From Pseudomonadota bacterium (GTDB lineage: Bacteria > Bdellovibrionota > Oligoflexia > Oligoflexales > Oligoflexaceae): a stretch of DNA of 5,602 nt. A program made the position numbers and the translations under genes. The notes under the pieces are model-generated. The model did not search any database, was not told where the DNA came from, and worked only from the letters and a program-made list of their open reading frames with translations. Below are positions 1-5,524 of this stretch, one piece after another. Position 1 is the first letter of the stretch; each line of letters begins with the position of its first letter. The stretch spans positions 1-5,602 of the forward strand of contig JAKQGS010000004.1 of NCBI GenBank assembly GCA_029556045.1, read 5' to 3'.

Positions 1-69
1 GGCTCCCTGCAGAACCGCATATTCCCCTGCCAGCATGATCTTGCCGGGAACCCGTGCGATAATTTCCAT
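1..69 (-). CDS. GHMP-family kinase, N-terminal fragment (phosphomevalonate or mevalonate kinase)
   Basis: Only the first 23 codons lie in the window; the gene continues past the left edge. The translation begins MEIIARVPGKIMLAGEYAVL and then QGA. The PGKxxLxGEYAVLxG pattern is the conserved N-terminal motif 1 of GHMP kinases. The GEYAVL wording is more usual in phosphomevalonate kinases, while mevalonate kinases more often read GEHAVV, so phosphomevalonate kinase (ATP-dependent phosphorylation of mevalonate 5-phosphate in the cytoplasm) is slightly preferred. The ATG at 69-67 overlaps the mvaA stop by one base (TAATG), which implies translational coupling and cotranscription. Its position directly after HMG-CoA reductase supports a mevalonate-pathway role. 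The exact substrate cannot be settled from 23 residues. Confidence 0.8.
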   Translation of the reverse strand, partial: MEIIARVPGKIMLAGEYAVLQGA

Positions 70-1310
70 TAGCGGGTCGTGGCTCCCTGGCGCTCTTGCA
101 ATTGGATGTTGCCTTGATGAAGTCCCATGTGTCCCTTTTGAATGCCTTCGGAAGAAAGGGCTCGCAGTGCGGATAGGTTTTGCGCCAGGCCGACGGCACA
201 AATGATTTCCGCTAAACCTTGTGCGTTCGGATTACCCAGTAATTTTAAGGCGGATTGGGCAGTGGGGTGGAGTTTGGTCACACCTCCGACCGTACCAACC
301 GCCATCGGTAATTCCAGTTCTCCTTCGAGATCTCCATCGGTGTTTTGCCACCATTTGGTCATGGGGCGATAGATGCCGTGACGGCAGCAGTGAGCGTGGG
401 CTCCGGCTTCTACCGCCCGCCAGTCGTTACCGGTGGCGATCACTACCGGATCGATTCCGTTCATGATGCCCTTGTTGTGGGTGGTGGCGCGATAAACGTC
501 GTGATAGGCGAAGAGGTAGGCCTTTTCAATGCGGCGCACCACCTCTTGGCCGGAGAATTCCTGGCTGTCAAACGCACTGGCGGGAACCCGGCAGGAGGCT
601 TTGGCCAAGCGTTTGTCGGTGAGGTTGGTCAATATCCGCAGGCCCACTTCTCCCGGAATCAGTTCGTTGATGATGGGGGCCAGGCGTTCGCACACGGTGT
701 TGACGATATTCGCCCCCATGGCGTCCTGCGTATCGATGTCGATGTAAATCACCAGCCCATTGATCTCGCTGATGTAACGCCAGGTCAGATCTTTGGCGCC
801 GCCGCCGCGGGCCACCAGCCGAGGATGCCACTCGTTGGCGGCCTCCAGGAGAATGGGCTTTTTTTCCGTAAGAATCGCTTCAAAGTCGACGTCGGCCTCC
901 GGAGTCAACTGGATCTGACCGGTCATCACCGGGGCTGTGCTGCAGGTGCGAAACCCACCGCCACGGCGGGCCAGCTTGGCGCCATGGCTGGCAGCGGCCA
1001 GCACGCTGGTCTCTTCCACCGCCATGGGGATCAGGATGTCCTGGCCGTTGATTAAAAAATTGGTGGCGATGCCGAGGGGCAAACTAAAGGTGCCGACGGC
1101 GTTTTCAATAAACACATCCGTCATCTCAGGGGACAGGCAACCGAAGGTACCCATGGCCTTGGTCTCGTCGTTTTGCAGTTCGCCAAAACGCTCGATGATG
1201 CGCAGTCGTTCGCCAATGGGGAGTTCGTAAAATCCCGGCAAGCGGGAGGACTTGCTGTCAGGAATCCCGGGATCCGGGATGATTTTTTCAGACCAAAAGT
1301 TTTGATTCAT
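69..1310 (-). CDS. mvaA: Class II 3-hydroxy-3-methylglutaryl-CoA reductase
   Basis: This 413-aa cytoplasmic enzyme interconverts HMG-CoA and mevalonate with a nicotinamide cofactor; beside an IPP isomerase and a GHMP kinase it most likely works in mevalonate synthesis. Class II identity is clear from ENAVGTFSLPLGIATNF (about 69-85) and PMAVEETSV (95-103), which holds the catalytic Glu (E100 by alignment to the Pseudomonas mevalonii enzyme). Other active-site residues are K280 in THNKGIMNGID, D296 in GNDWRAVE and H394 in QKGHM. DAMGAN (196-201) is the cofactor-binding motif. The family's usual SRLPGF start falls at residues 22-27, so there are about 20 extra N-terminal residues; no later start would keep this motif. 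A GGAAGGA ribosome binding site lies at 1323-1329, a long 12 nt from the ATG. Oddly, only 19 residues follow H394, against about 45-50 in typical class II enzymes, so the C-terminal flap region is shortened. Confidence 0.97.
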   Translation of the reverse strand: MNQNFWSEKIIPDPGIPDSKSSRLPGFYELPIGERLRIIERFGELQNDETKAMGTFGCLSPEMTDVFIENAVGTFSLPLGIATNFLINGQDILIPMAVEETSVLAAASHGAKLARRGGGFRTCSTAPVMTGQIQLTPEADVDFEAILTEKKPILLEAANEWHPRLVARGGGAKDLTWRYISEINGLVIYIDIDTQDAMGANIVNTVCERLAPIINELIPGEVGLRILTNLTDKRLAKASCRVPASAFDSQEFSGQEVVRRIEKAYLFAYHDVYRATTHNKGIMNGIDPVVIATGNDWRAVEAGAHAHCCRHGIYRPMTKWWQNTDGDLEGELELPMAVGTVGGVTKLHPTAQSALKLLGNPNAQGLAEIICAVGLAQNLSALRALSSEGIQKGHMGLHQGNIQLQERQGATTR

Positions 1311-1322
1311 GGCCGGAGCCGA

Positions 1323-1329
1323 TCCTTCC
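1323..1329 (-). promoter_or_regulatory. Candidate ribosome binding site of mvaA
   Basis: On the minus strand this reads GGAAGGA, a good Shine-Dalgarno match. It lies 12 nt before the ATG at 1310-1308, which is longer than usual. No closer purine-rich stretch is visible in the GC-rich spacer and no other start codon fits, so it probably still serves mvaA, perhaps inefficiently. Confidence 0.5.
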
Positions 1330-1352
1330 CACGCTATCCAATCAGGAGCAAC

Positions 1353-1394
1353 ATTTGGGCATAAGCCGGGCAGTCATAGCGGTTTGCCCCAAAT
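1353..1394. repeat. Imperfect inverted repeat in the fni-mvaA gap
   Basis: Read on the plus strand, ATTTGGGC (1353-1360) and AAGCCG (1363-1368) pair with CGGTTT (1380-1385) and GCCCCAAAT (1386-1394). One G-T wobble and small bulges interrupt the stem, and the loop is 11 nt. On the minus strand, in the direction of fni and mvaA, the stem has an A-C mismatch and no T tract follows, so it is a poor intrinsic terminator. It could be a weak transcript structure or a protein-binding site; it overlaps the candidate mvaA promoter. Confidence 0.35.
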
Positions 1395-1400
1395 TTTCAA
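1373..1400 (-). promoter_or_regulatory. Candidate sigma70-type promoter for mvaA and the downstream kinase
   Basis: On the minus strand there is TTGAAA (1400-1395), a 16-nt spacer and TATGAC (1378-1373), giving five of six and four of six consensus matches. Transcription would begin near 1366, with a leader of about 56 nt before mvaA. If real, mvaA and the kinase could be expressed separately from fni. Short promoter-like matches also occur by chance, so support is modest. Confidence 0.35.
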
Positions 1401-1434
1401 AGGAATAGTCATTTAATCTTTAGAATTCAAGTGG

Positions 1435-2754
1435 TTATATTTTTGAAACTACGGGAGCACAAGGATGACCATGGGTCAGGGTTCCGGCTAGATCCAGTAG
1501 CCTGGCGCTTCCGGTCAACATCATGGTGATATGGAGTTCCCGCAGATACCGCTGGAGCAATGCAAGGGGAGCATCATCGGATGTCAGAGCGGCACGAAGG
1601 AGGGGCAGCCCGATGCCTACCAGATTGGCCCCCAGCGCCACCGCCTTGGCGGCGGTCTGCCCATCACGAATGCCGCCGGTGGCGACCAATGGAATGTCGT
1701 GAAGGTCGCTCCCGCGAATGGCTTGCAGGCTGTACGCGGTGGGAATACCCCAGTTGCGGAAGGTTTCCGCCACTTCCATCACTGCGGGGGTCGCACTGCG
1801 CAGGCCTTCGATATAACCCCATGAGGTGCCCCCGCGACCGCCGACGTCGATGGCGCGCACTCCTGCATCGATCAACCGCCGTGCGGTGCCGGGTGCAATA
1901 CCACAGCCTACCTCTTTGATCATGACGGGTCGATCGAGATGGTGGCAGATGTGGGCGATGCGATCCAGCAGGCCGCGAAAGCGACGATCTCCTTCCACCT
2001 GTACCGACTCTTGCAGAACGTTGACGTGAATGGCCAGAGCGTCCGCTTCCACCATATCCACCGCCCGTTGGCAAAGGGACAGACCATTGGAGGCCTCCAG
2101 TTGCGCACAGCCGATATTGCCGATCAGATAAAGTCCCGGTTCATGGCGTTTGACGTTAAAAATAGGCTCATACTCGGGATTTTCCAGTGCAATCCTTTGA
2201 GAGCCGATGCCCATAGGAATATTCAATTTTGCCGCCGCATGAGCCAGGCGCCGATTGATCTCTTCCCCTTTTTTAATACCGCCGGTCATGCCGGTGATCA
2301 GTAAAGGGGCGTTGAAACGACGACCCAGAAAGGTTGTGCTGCTGTCGATATCTTCAAAATTAAGGTCCGGTAGTGCTTCGGGAACAAAATGATATTCATC
2401 AAAGCCAGTGAAACGGTCGGAGGATTCCACGTCCTGTGTGTGGCAGATTTCAATATGCTGGTCCTTGCGAATCTGCCCCAGCAGGTCTGCCAGAATGCGG
2501 CGTTCATTGGCACCGGTCACCACCAGTTTTTGCTGAGTTTCCCCGTGGGAAATGGTGGCTCCCTGCAGGGCAAAACTCTGCTGAGGATCAAGGCTGACGA
2601 TCAGGCTGGCGGTCTCCGGCAAGCGATGCCGGGGATCAAAAGGCTGCAGAATCAGGGTGTCAGCTGATAACTCCGTGACAAAGCCTGTCAACCCGCCGCT
2701 GGAGTGCCAGGGGATGGGGTGAGAGAGTCGGATGCGTTCGCTAGCGGTTGTCAC
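1435..2754 (-). CDS. fni: Type 2 isopentenyl-diphosphate delta-isomerase with extra N-terminal domain
   Basis: This is a 439-aa FMN-dependent enzyme that interconverts isopentenyl and dimethylallyl diphosphate in the cytoplasm. The catalytic part starts near residue 93 (RKDQHIEI, 96-103, where most family members begin) and has the usual length of about 346 residues. It shows FTGFDEYHFVPEALP (115-129), APLLITGMTGG (149-159), GIGSQRIALE (182-191), HVNVLQE (243-249, with the conserved Gln and metal-binding Glu), IKEVGCGI (279-286), GGRGGTSW (305-312) and ATGGIRDG (358-365) for flavin phosphate binding. The start is a GTG at 2754-2752, preceded by AAAGGA about 9 nt upstream. Residues 1-92 are an added domain of mixed hydrophobic/polar pattern, faintly PilZ-like (GFVTELSADTLIL, then VSL), but without a clear RxxxR motif. 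It is the first gene of the minus-strand mevalonate cluster. Confidence 0.96.
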   Translation of the reverse strand: MTTASERIRLSHPIPWHSSGGLTGFVTELSADTLILQPFDPRHRLPETASLIVSLDPQQSFALQGATISHGETQQKLVVTGANERRILADLLGQIRKDQHIEICHTQDVESSDRFTGFDEYHFVPEALPDLNFEDIDSSTTFLGRRFNAPLLITGMTGGIKKGEEINRRLAHAAAKLNIPMGIGSQRIALENPEYEPIFNVKRHEPGLYLIGNIGCAQLEASNGLSLCQRAVDMVEADALAIHVNVLQESVQVEGDRRFRGLLDRIAHICHHLDRPVMIKEVGCGIAPGTARRLIDAGVRAIDVGGRGGTSWGYIEGLRSATPAVMEVAETFRNWGIPTAYSLQAIRGSDLHDIPLVATGGIRDGQTAAKAVALGANLVGIGLPLLRAALTSDDAPLALLQRYLRELHITMMLTGSARLLDLAGTLTHGHPCAPVVSKI

Positions 2755-2859
2755 GGATTCAATTCCTTTGCGGGACGGCGAATGATCGCAGTGGTTCTTA
2801 ACAAATCCGAGGGGGTCCGTCTACCAGCTCCCGGGTTGCTCATTCCGTCCAAAACTTCG

Positions 2860-2889
2860 ATTTTATGCTGCGGTCCAACCGTACGTAAA
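2860..2889 (-). promoter_or_regulatory. Candidate promoter for fni
   Basis: On the minus strand TTTACG (2889-2884) and TAAAAT (2865-2860) are separated by 18 nt, matching four of six and five of six sigma70 consensus positions. Transcription would begin near 2853, leaving a leader of about 100 nt before the GTG start. It is the best minus-strand match seen in this divergent intergenic region, but it is based on short motifs only. Confidence 0.3.
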
Positions 2890-2909
2890 TACAGGACGAA
2901 TCAGTGGAT

Positions 2910-2945
2910 AATTGCCGACCTGCCAGGTGGCGGCAAGCAATTTTT
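2910..2945 (+). terminator. Hairpin plus T-run in the leader of the haem lipoprotein gene
   Basis: TTGCCGACCTG (2912-2922) can pair with CAGGT (2924-2928) and CGGCAA (2931-2936), with a GG bulge. A second pairing, AATTGC (2910-2915) with GCAATT (2937-2942), is also possible. Five T residues follow (2941-2945). It resembles an intrinsic terminator but lies about 65 nt before the gene start, so it might be an attenuator, might stop antisense or read-through transcripts, or might be coincidental. Confidence 0.3.
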
Positions 2946-3008
2946 GCATCAAGTATCGCGTGGATGATCCGAAAAAATCCCCAGTTTTGGCGAAAGTTGG
3001 GAAAATCC

Positions 3009-3464
3009 ATGAAACTCATAGCTTTAACAATTTTGATTGGTACCGTCCTAGGCGGCTGTGGACTGCCCGTTTCTTCGTCCCGTGATGGGAAAAAATCGCC
3101 AGTTGTGCCGCAAGCTCCCGAATCAGACCAGAGTGAGAAGCCGGTGGAAAACAGCGCCACCGATGGATCTGCATACTTTCTGGCCATCGTTAAGCCCGCG
3201 GTGGAAAAACGCTGCTCCGGATGTCACGTCAATCCCAAGGAGGAGGCCGGAGCCCCGGCGACGGTGGAGATATTTGAATACAAGGCGATGCGTCGTTGGC
3301 TGACCAATGGAAAGAGCCCGGAGCAAAACGCCCTTGTAGAAAAGGCCCAATCCATCATAACCCACGGTGGTGGCAATCGCTGCCCTGATCTCAACGACTC
3401 CCCCTGTCGTGAATTTCGTGCCTGGCGGGAGATTGAAGATCAGAACCTCGGCCAAAATAGATAA
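3009..3464 (+). CDS. Mono-haem cytochrome c-like lipoprotein
   Basis: This is a 151-aa predicted lipoprotein. It starts MKLIALTILIGTVLGGC, a signal peptide with lipobox LGGC, so C17 would be the lipidated first residue after cleavage. A polar, Ser/Pro/Glu/Lys-rich linker covers about residues 18-53. The folded part starts near AYFLAIVKPAVEKR and carries CSGCH (69-73), a single covalent haem c attachment motif in the setting usual for small c-type cytochrome domains. M94 or H119 could be the second axial ligand. C125 and C133 (NRCPDLNDSPC) could form a disulfide. It probably acts in periplasmic electron transfer, anchored to a membrane, but its partners are unknown. The frame is open upstream to 2904, but the signal peptide places the start at 3009, with a weak GGGA about 6 nt before it. 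No other redox gene is adjacent. A non-redox, structural haem-binding role cannot be excluded. Confidence 0.82.
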   Translation: MKLIALTILIGTVLGGCGLPVSSSRDGKKSPVVPQAPESDQSEKPVENSATDGSAYFLAIVKPAVEKRCSGCHVNPKEEAGAPATVEIFEYKAMRRWLTNGKSPEQNALVEKAQSIITHGGGNRCPDLNDSPCREFRAWREIEDQNLGQNR

Positions 3465-3505
3465 TTCCAACCATTTTTATGCAGGGTGTCAGTTGTGCCC
3501 CTTCA

Positions 3506-3531
3506 CAGTTCCTCTAATCTGAGGAGGACTG
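3506..3531. repeat. Small hairpin between lipoprotein and barrel genes
   Basis: CAGTTCCTC (3506-3514) pairs with GAGGA (3521-3525) and ACTG (3528-3531), with a GG bulge and a 6-nt loop. No T tract follows, so it is a weak candidate for ending the lipoprotein transcript. It may only be a transcript 3' structure. Confidence 0.25.
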
Positions 3532-3557
3532 AGACCGGCACTATTTATACCCTTAGC

Positions 3558-3566
3558 TGATATAAG
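3558..3566 (+). promoter_or_regulatory. Candidate extended -10 promoter for the barrel gene
   Basis: TGATATAAG combines the TGn extension with TATAAG, five of six matches to the -10 consensus. No good -35 box is seen 16-18 nt upstream, which extended -10 promoters can tolerate. Transcription would begin near 3573 and put the 3599-3626 palindrome inside a leader of about 64 nt. Confidence 0.35.
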
Positions 3567-3598
3567 CAATTGCTGAATGTTTCATGGGAGTGTACTTA

Positions 3599-3626
3599 TC
3601 CGGTGTTTGGTAAACCAAAGACCGGA
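3599..3626. repeat. Near-perfect 28-bp palindrome before the barrel gene
   Basis: TCCGGT-G-TTTGGT (3599-3611) and ACCAAA-G-ACCGGA (3614-3626) are inverted copies around a central AA; the only arm mismatch is G3605 against G3620. As RNA it would fold with a short UAAA loop. Its last three bases (GGA) are also the first bases of the GGAGAAGG ribosome binding site (3624-3631). It could be a dimeric repressor operator or a structure that limits ribosome access; the sequence alone does not decide. Confidence 0.75.
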
Positions 3627-3631
3627 GAAGG
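3624..3631 (+). promoter_or_regulatory. Ribosome binding site of the barrel gene
   Basis: GGAGAAGG lies 5 nt before the ATG at 3637 and 8 nt before the adjacent ATG at 3640. It decides against the longer frame starting at 3577, which would also put 20 residues before the signal peptide. It overlaps the end of the upstream palindrome. Confidence 0.75.
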
Positions 3632-3636
3632 TACCC

Positions 3637-4680
3637 ATGATGAACTTTCGTAAAATTAACTCCTTACTCGGAGGCATGGTTCTATTCGTGAGCCTGCGGG
3701 GATATGCCCAGGAGCCGAAAAAAGAAGATATCCTCCCTGAAAAACGTCCGGAAGAGACGGCAGCCAAAGCGGACGCCCCCGTAAAGCAGGGTTGGATGCG
3801 GCGCCTTTCTCTGGGACTCGTGGGACAGTACAGCGAATCTGAGAATGTCACCGGCAAACCCAATGGCAATTCGTCCACTTTGGGGACCAAAGACAATTTT
3901 AAAATGAATCTCGTGGAGGGTCAGAGTGAATGGCGTAACGAAGTGGATTTGGTGTTTACCAACTCCCGTAGCACTGCGCTGCCCCGCACCATCAAGTCGG
4001 AAGACAGCCTGAAACTCGAAACGATCTATCTGTTTCATCTCGCATCCATGCCTCAGGTTGGTCCCTACGCGCGGGCCAATGTACAAACTCAAATGGCGGA
4101 CGGCTATGATGAACGGGCCAGCGACGTAACATACGTGGTCACCGATCTAAACGGTGGTGTGCAAACCACGACGGACGACCGCCTCAAGTTAACCGACGGT
4201 TTCCGCCCCACCACCACTAAACTTTCTCTGGGTGGTTTCTACGATATCCTCAGGAGTGTCCCCGTGAATGCTGAATTCCGGCTCGGTGCTGGGTACCGCC
4301 ACTTTGCAGCCAATGGGCAATACGTGGTGCGGGATGTTGCAACGACTCCAGAAATCGAAGTATTTGGCATTGAAACCACCAAGCAGTTCGGTGCGGAAAC
4401 CGGTCTGACGGTGGGTGGCGATTTGATGGAAAAAAAGGTGACCTACAAGCTGAACGGTGAGGTCCTGGTCCCCTATTGGGAGCGGCCTAAGCCTGAGCCG
4501 GACAATAAAACCCCGATGGAACGAAAAATCACGGAGGTGACGTTTGACCTCGCTCTGCATCTGATGGCGAATCTGTCTTTGAACTATCAGATGAAAAGCG
4601 TGCGGGATCCCGCAGTATACGACAAGGCGCAGACCACCCAGTCGGTATTGGCCAATCTTAGTTACGTCTATGAGGACTGA
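3637..4680 (+). CDS. Predicted outer-membrane beta-barrel protein of unknown function
   Basis: This is a 347-aa exported protein. It starts MMNFRK and a hydrophobic stretch (about 7-20), with a likely signal peptidase I site after GYA (24/25). A charged Lys/Glu/Pro linker runs to about residue 51. From WMRRLSLGLVGQY onward, alternating polar and hydrophobic segments look like antiparallel beta strands of an outer-membrane barrel, for example SEWRNEVDLVFTNS, EDSLKLETIYLFHL, VGPYARANVQTQM, TTKLSLGGFYDIL, VNAEFRLGAGYRHFA, EVTFDLALHLMANLSLNYQM and the final strand LANLSYVYED. The middle part (WRNEVDL, then EDSLKLET, then TQMADGYDE) resembles DUF3078/DUF481-type barrels from memory, but this needs a profile search. 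The last residue is Asp, not the Phe typical of many barrels. The start could be either Met of the ATGATG pair. mscL follows after 43 nt and may be cotranscribed. Substrate and role are unknown. Confidence 0.75.
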   Translation: MMNFRKINSLLGGMVLFVSLRGYAQEPKKEDILPEKRPEETAAKADAPVKQGWMRRLSLGLVGQYSESENVTGKPNGNSSTLGTKDNFKMNLVEGQSEWRNEVDLVFTNSRSTALPRTIKSEDSLKLETIYLFHLASMPQVGPYARANVQTQMADGYDERASDVTYVVTDLNGGVQTTTDDRLKLTDGFRPTTTKLSLGGFYDILRSVPVNAEFRLGAGYRHFAANGQYVVRDVATTPEIEVFGIETTKQFGAETGLTVGGDLMEKKVTYKLNGEVLVPYWERPKPEPDNKTPMERKITEVTFDLALHLMANLSLNYQMKSVRDPAVYDKAQTTQSVLANLSYVYED

Positions 4681-4712
4681 TCGTCACCCACGAGCATAGC
4701 TCCAATACGCAA

Positions 4713-4717
4713 AGGAG
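4713..4717 (+). promoter_or_regulatory. Ribosome binding site of mscL
   Basis: AGGAG within AAAGGAGAG, 6 nt before the ATG at 4724, is a near-ideal Shine-Dalgarno sequence. It confirms the start that also gives the standard MscL N-terminus. No clear promoter was seen in the 43-nt gap from the barrel gene. Confidence 0.8.
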
Positions 4718-4723
4718 AGCATT

Positions 4724-5140
4724 ATGTTAAAGGACTTTAAAGAATTTGCAATGAAGGGCAATGTGGTTGACATGGCCGTCGGTGTGATCATCGGCGGTGC
4801 CTTCGGCAAGATCGTCAACTCGCTGGTGAATGACATCATCATGCCTCCGTTGGGAGTGTTGTTGTCCAACATGGACTTTTCCCATATGGCGGTGGTGCTG
4901 CGTGAGCAGAGCGGCGAAACGCCGGCAGTGACCTTGAAATACGGAATGTTCCTCAACACCGTTCTGGATTTTCTGATTGTGGCATTTGTCATCTTTTTGG
5001 TGGTGCGGCAGATGATTCGTTTTAAAAAGGCGGAGAAGCCGGCACCGACAGCGGCGCCGACCACTAAAGAATGTCCCAAATGCCTCTCGCAGATCCCTCT
5101 GAAAGCAACCCGTTGTGCTCACTGCGCAGCTGATCTGTAA
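4724..5140 (+). CDS. mscL: Large-conductance mechanosensitive channel MscL
   Basis: This 138-aa inner-membrane protein forms a pentameric pore that opens under membrane tension to release solutes during hypo-osmotic shock. The N-terminal helix and first membrane segment match the family closely: [17 protein letters not shown], then [23 protein letters not shown] (about 5-44). The periplasmic loop (about 45-72, [11 protein letters not shown]) and second membrane segment (about 73-98, [19 protein letters not shown]) follow. A Lys-rich and Pro/Ala-rich linker leads to a C-terminal tail with C117-x2-C120 and C131-x2-C134, a pattern expected to bind zinc, where the E. coli protein has a helical bundle. 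As far as I recall, such cysteine tails occur in a subset of MscL proteins. Length is normal (about 130-150 aa). It may share a transcript with the upstream barrel gene. Confidence 0.98.
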   Translation: MLKDFKEFAMKGNVVDMAVGVIIGGAFGKIVNSLVNDIIMPPLGVLLSNMDFSHMAVVLREQSGETPAVTLKYGMFLNTVLDFLIVAFVIFLVVRQMIRFKKAEKPAPTAAPTTKECPKCLSQIPLKATRCAHCAADL

Positions 5141-5157
5141 TTTCAAAACATATCGTT

Positions 5158-5179
5158 CGCGGACATGCAGATGTCCGCG
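5158..5179 (+). terminator. GC-rich hairpin downstream of mscL
   Basis: CGCGGACAT (5158-5166) and ATGTCCGCG (5171-5179) form a perfect 9-bp stem with a GCAG loop, beginning 18 nt after the mscL stop. It is well placed to end the mscL transcript, but only scattered T residues follow (GATCTTC), so it is not a textbook intrinsic terminator. It may instead protect the 3' end. Confidence 0.5.
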
Positions 5180-5237
5180 GATCTTCACGCTGGAACCGAG
5201 GACGCTCTCGACAACGCTGCGACCGGCATGGGCGAGA

Positions 5238-5255
5238 TTGTGGCCTAGGCCACAA
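5238..5255. repeat. Perfect 18-bp palindrome
   Basis: TTGTGGCCTAGGCCACAA reads the same on both strands with no mismatch. In RNA it could form a 7-bp stem with a CTAG loop, but no T run follows on the plus strand. A protein-binding site is possible, but there is no confident gene start nearby to tie it to. Confidence 0.6.
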
Positions 5256-5524
5256 AATATCGGTAATCAAAGAACCAACTTTAGCTCCCTGAACAAACGA
5301 CGACGCACTGCTTGTCCTTGAACACTATGTTGCTAGCGTTTTCTGGTGATGTAATATCGTCGATCCAGAGCATAACAAGCGCGAACGCGCCATATTTAGG
5401 GCATGTTCGGCAATAAACCGCCGCTTTTACCCAGCTGCACAGCCATTTCATGACAATTCAAGCTTTATCCCGTTCCACTTCATTGGGTAACTCTGCATGC
5501 TCTGCATCGGCTCTGAAATTTTTA

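Larger units (their letters stand above)
5141..5524. other. Gene-poor region right of mscL
   Basis: This stretch of about 380 bp has no convincing gene on either strand. It holds the post-mscL hairpin, the 18-bp palindrome at 5238-5255, and a tandem pair of 9-mers (CTCTGCATG, CTCTGCATC) at 5491-5508. The minus strand has a 56-codon frame at 5281-5451 with no recognisable ribosome binding site or family resemblance. The region may be spacer or decayed sequence beside the possible transposase end at the right edge. Confidence 0.5.

Noticed and set aside
1..12. GGCTCCCTGCAG occurs both at 1-12 and at about 2563-2574
   Set aside because: Both copies lie inside coding sequence for the short peptide LQGA; a 12-base coincidence of similar codons is the simplest explanation.
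345..1055. A 236-codon plus-strand open frame opposite mvaA
   Set aside because: It lies wholly antisense to a confidently identified HMG-CoA reductase, its product is low-complexity (Gly, Val, His, Asp rich) and shows no family motif; it is a by-product of mvaA codon usage.
1560..2304. Several open frames of 97-136 codons opposite or out of frame with fni
   Set aside because: All sit within the conserved catalytic part of the isomerase and give Arg- or Pro-rich products without recognisable features.
2904..3008. Upstream extension of the haem lipoprotein frame
   Set aside because: It would place 35 charged and aromatic residues before a standard lipoprotein signal peptide; the Met at 3009 fits the signal peptide.
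3577..3636. Upstream extension of the barrel protein frame
   Set aside because: It would run through the 28-bp palindrome and ribosome binding site and precede a normal signal peptide starting at MMNFRK.
5379..5390. GCGCGAACGCGC inverted repeat
   Set aside because: Five-base arms with a two-base centre are too short to mean much and no T run follows.
5281..5451. A 56-codon minus-strand frame (MKWLCSWVKAAVYC...)
   Set aside because: No ribosome binding site is seen before the ATG and no family is recognised; about what chance would give in non-coding DNA, so not annotated as a gene.
5491..5508. Tandem 9-mers CTCTGCATG and CTCTGCATC
   Set aside because: Only two imperfect copies, with no spacer pattern; not a CRISPR or a significant repeat array.
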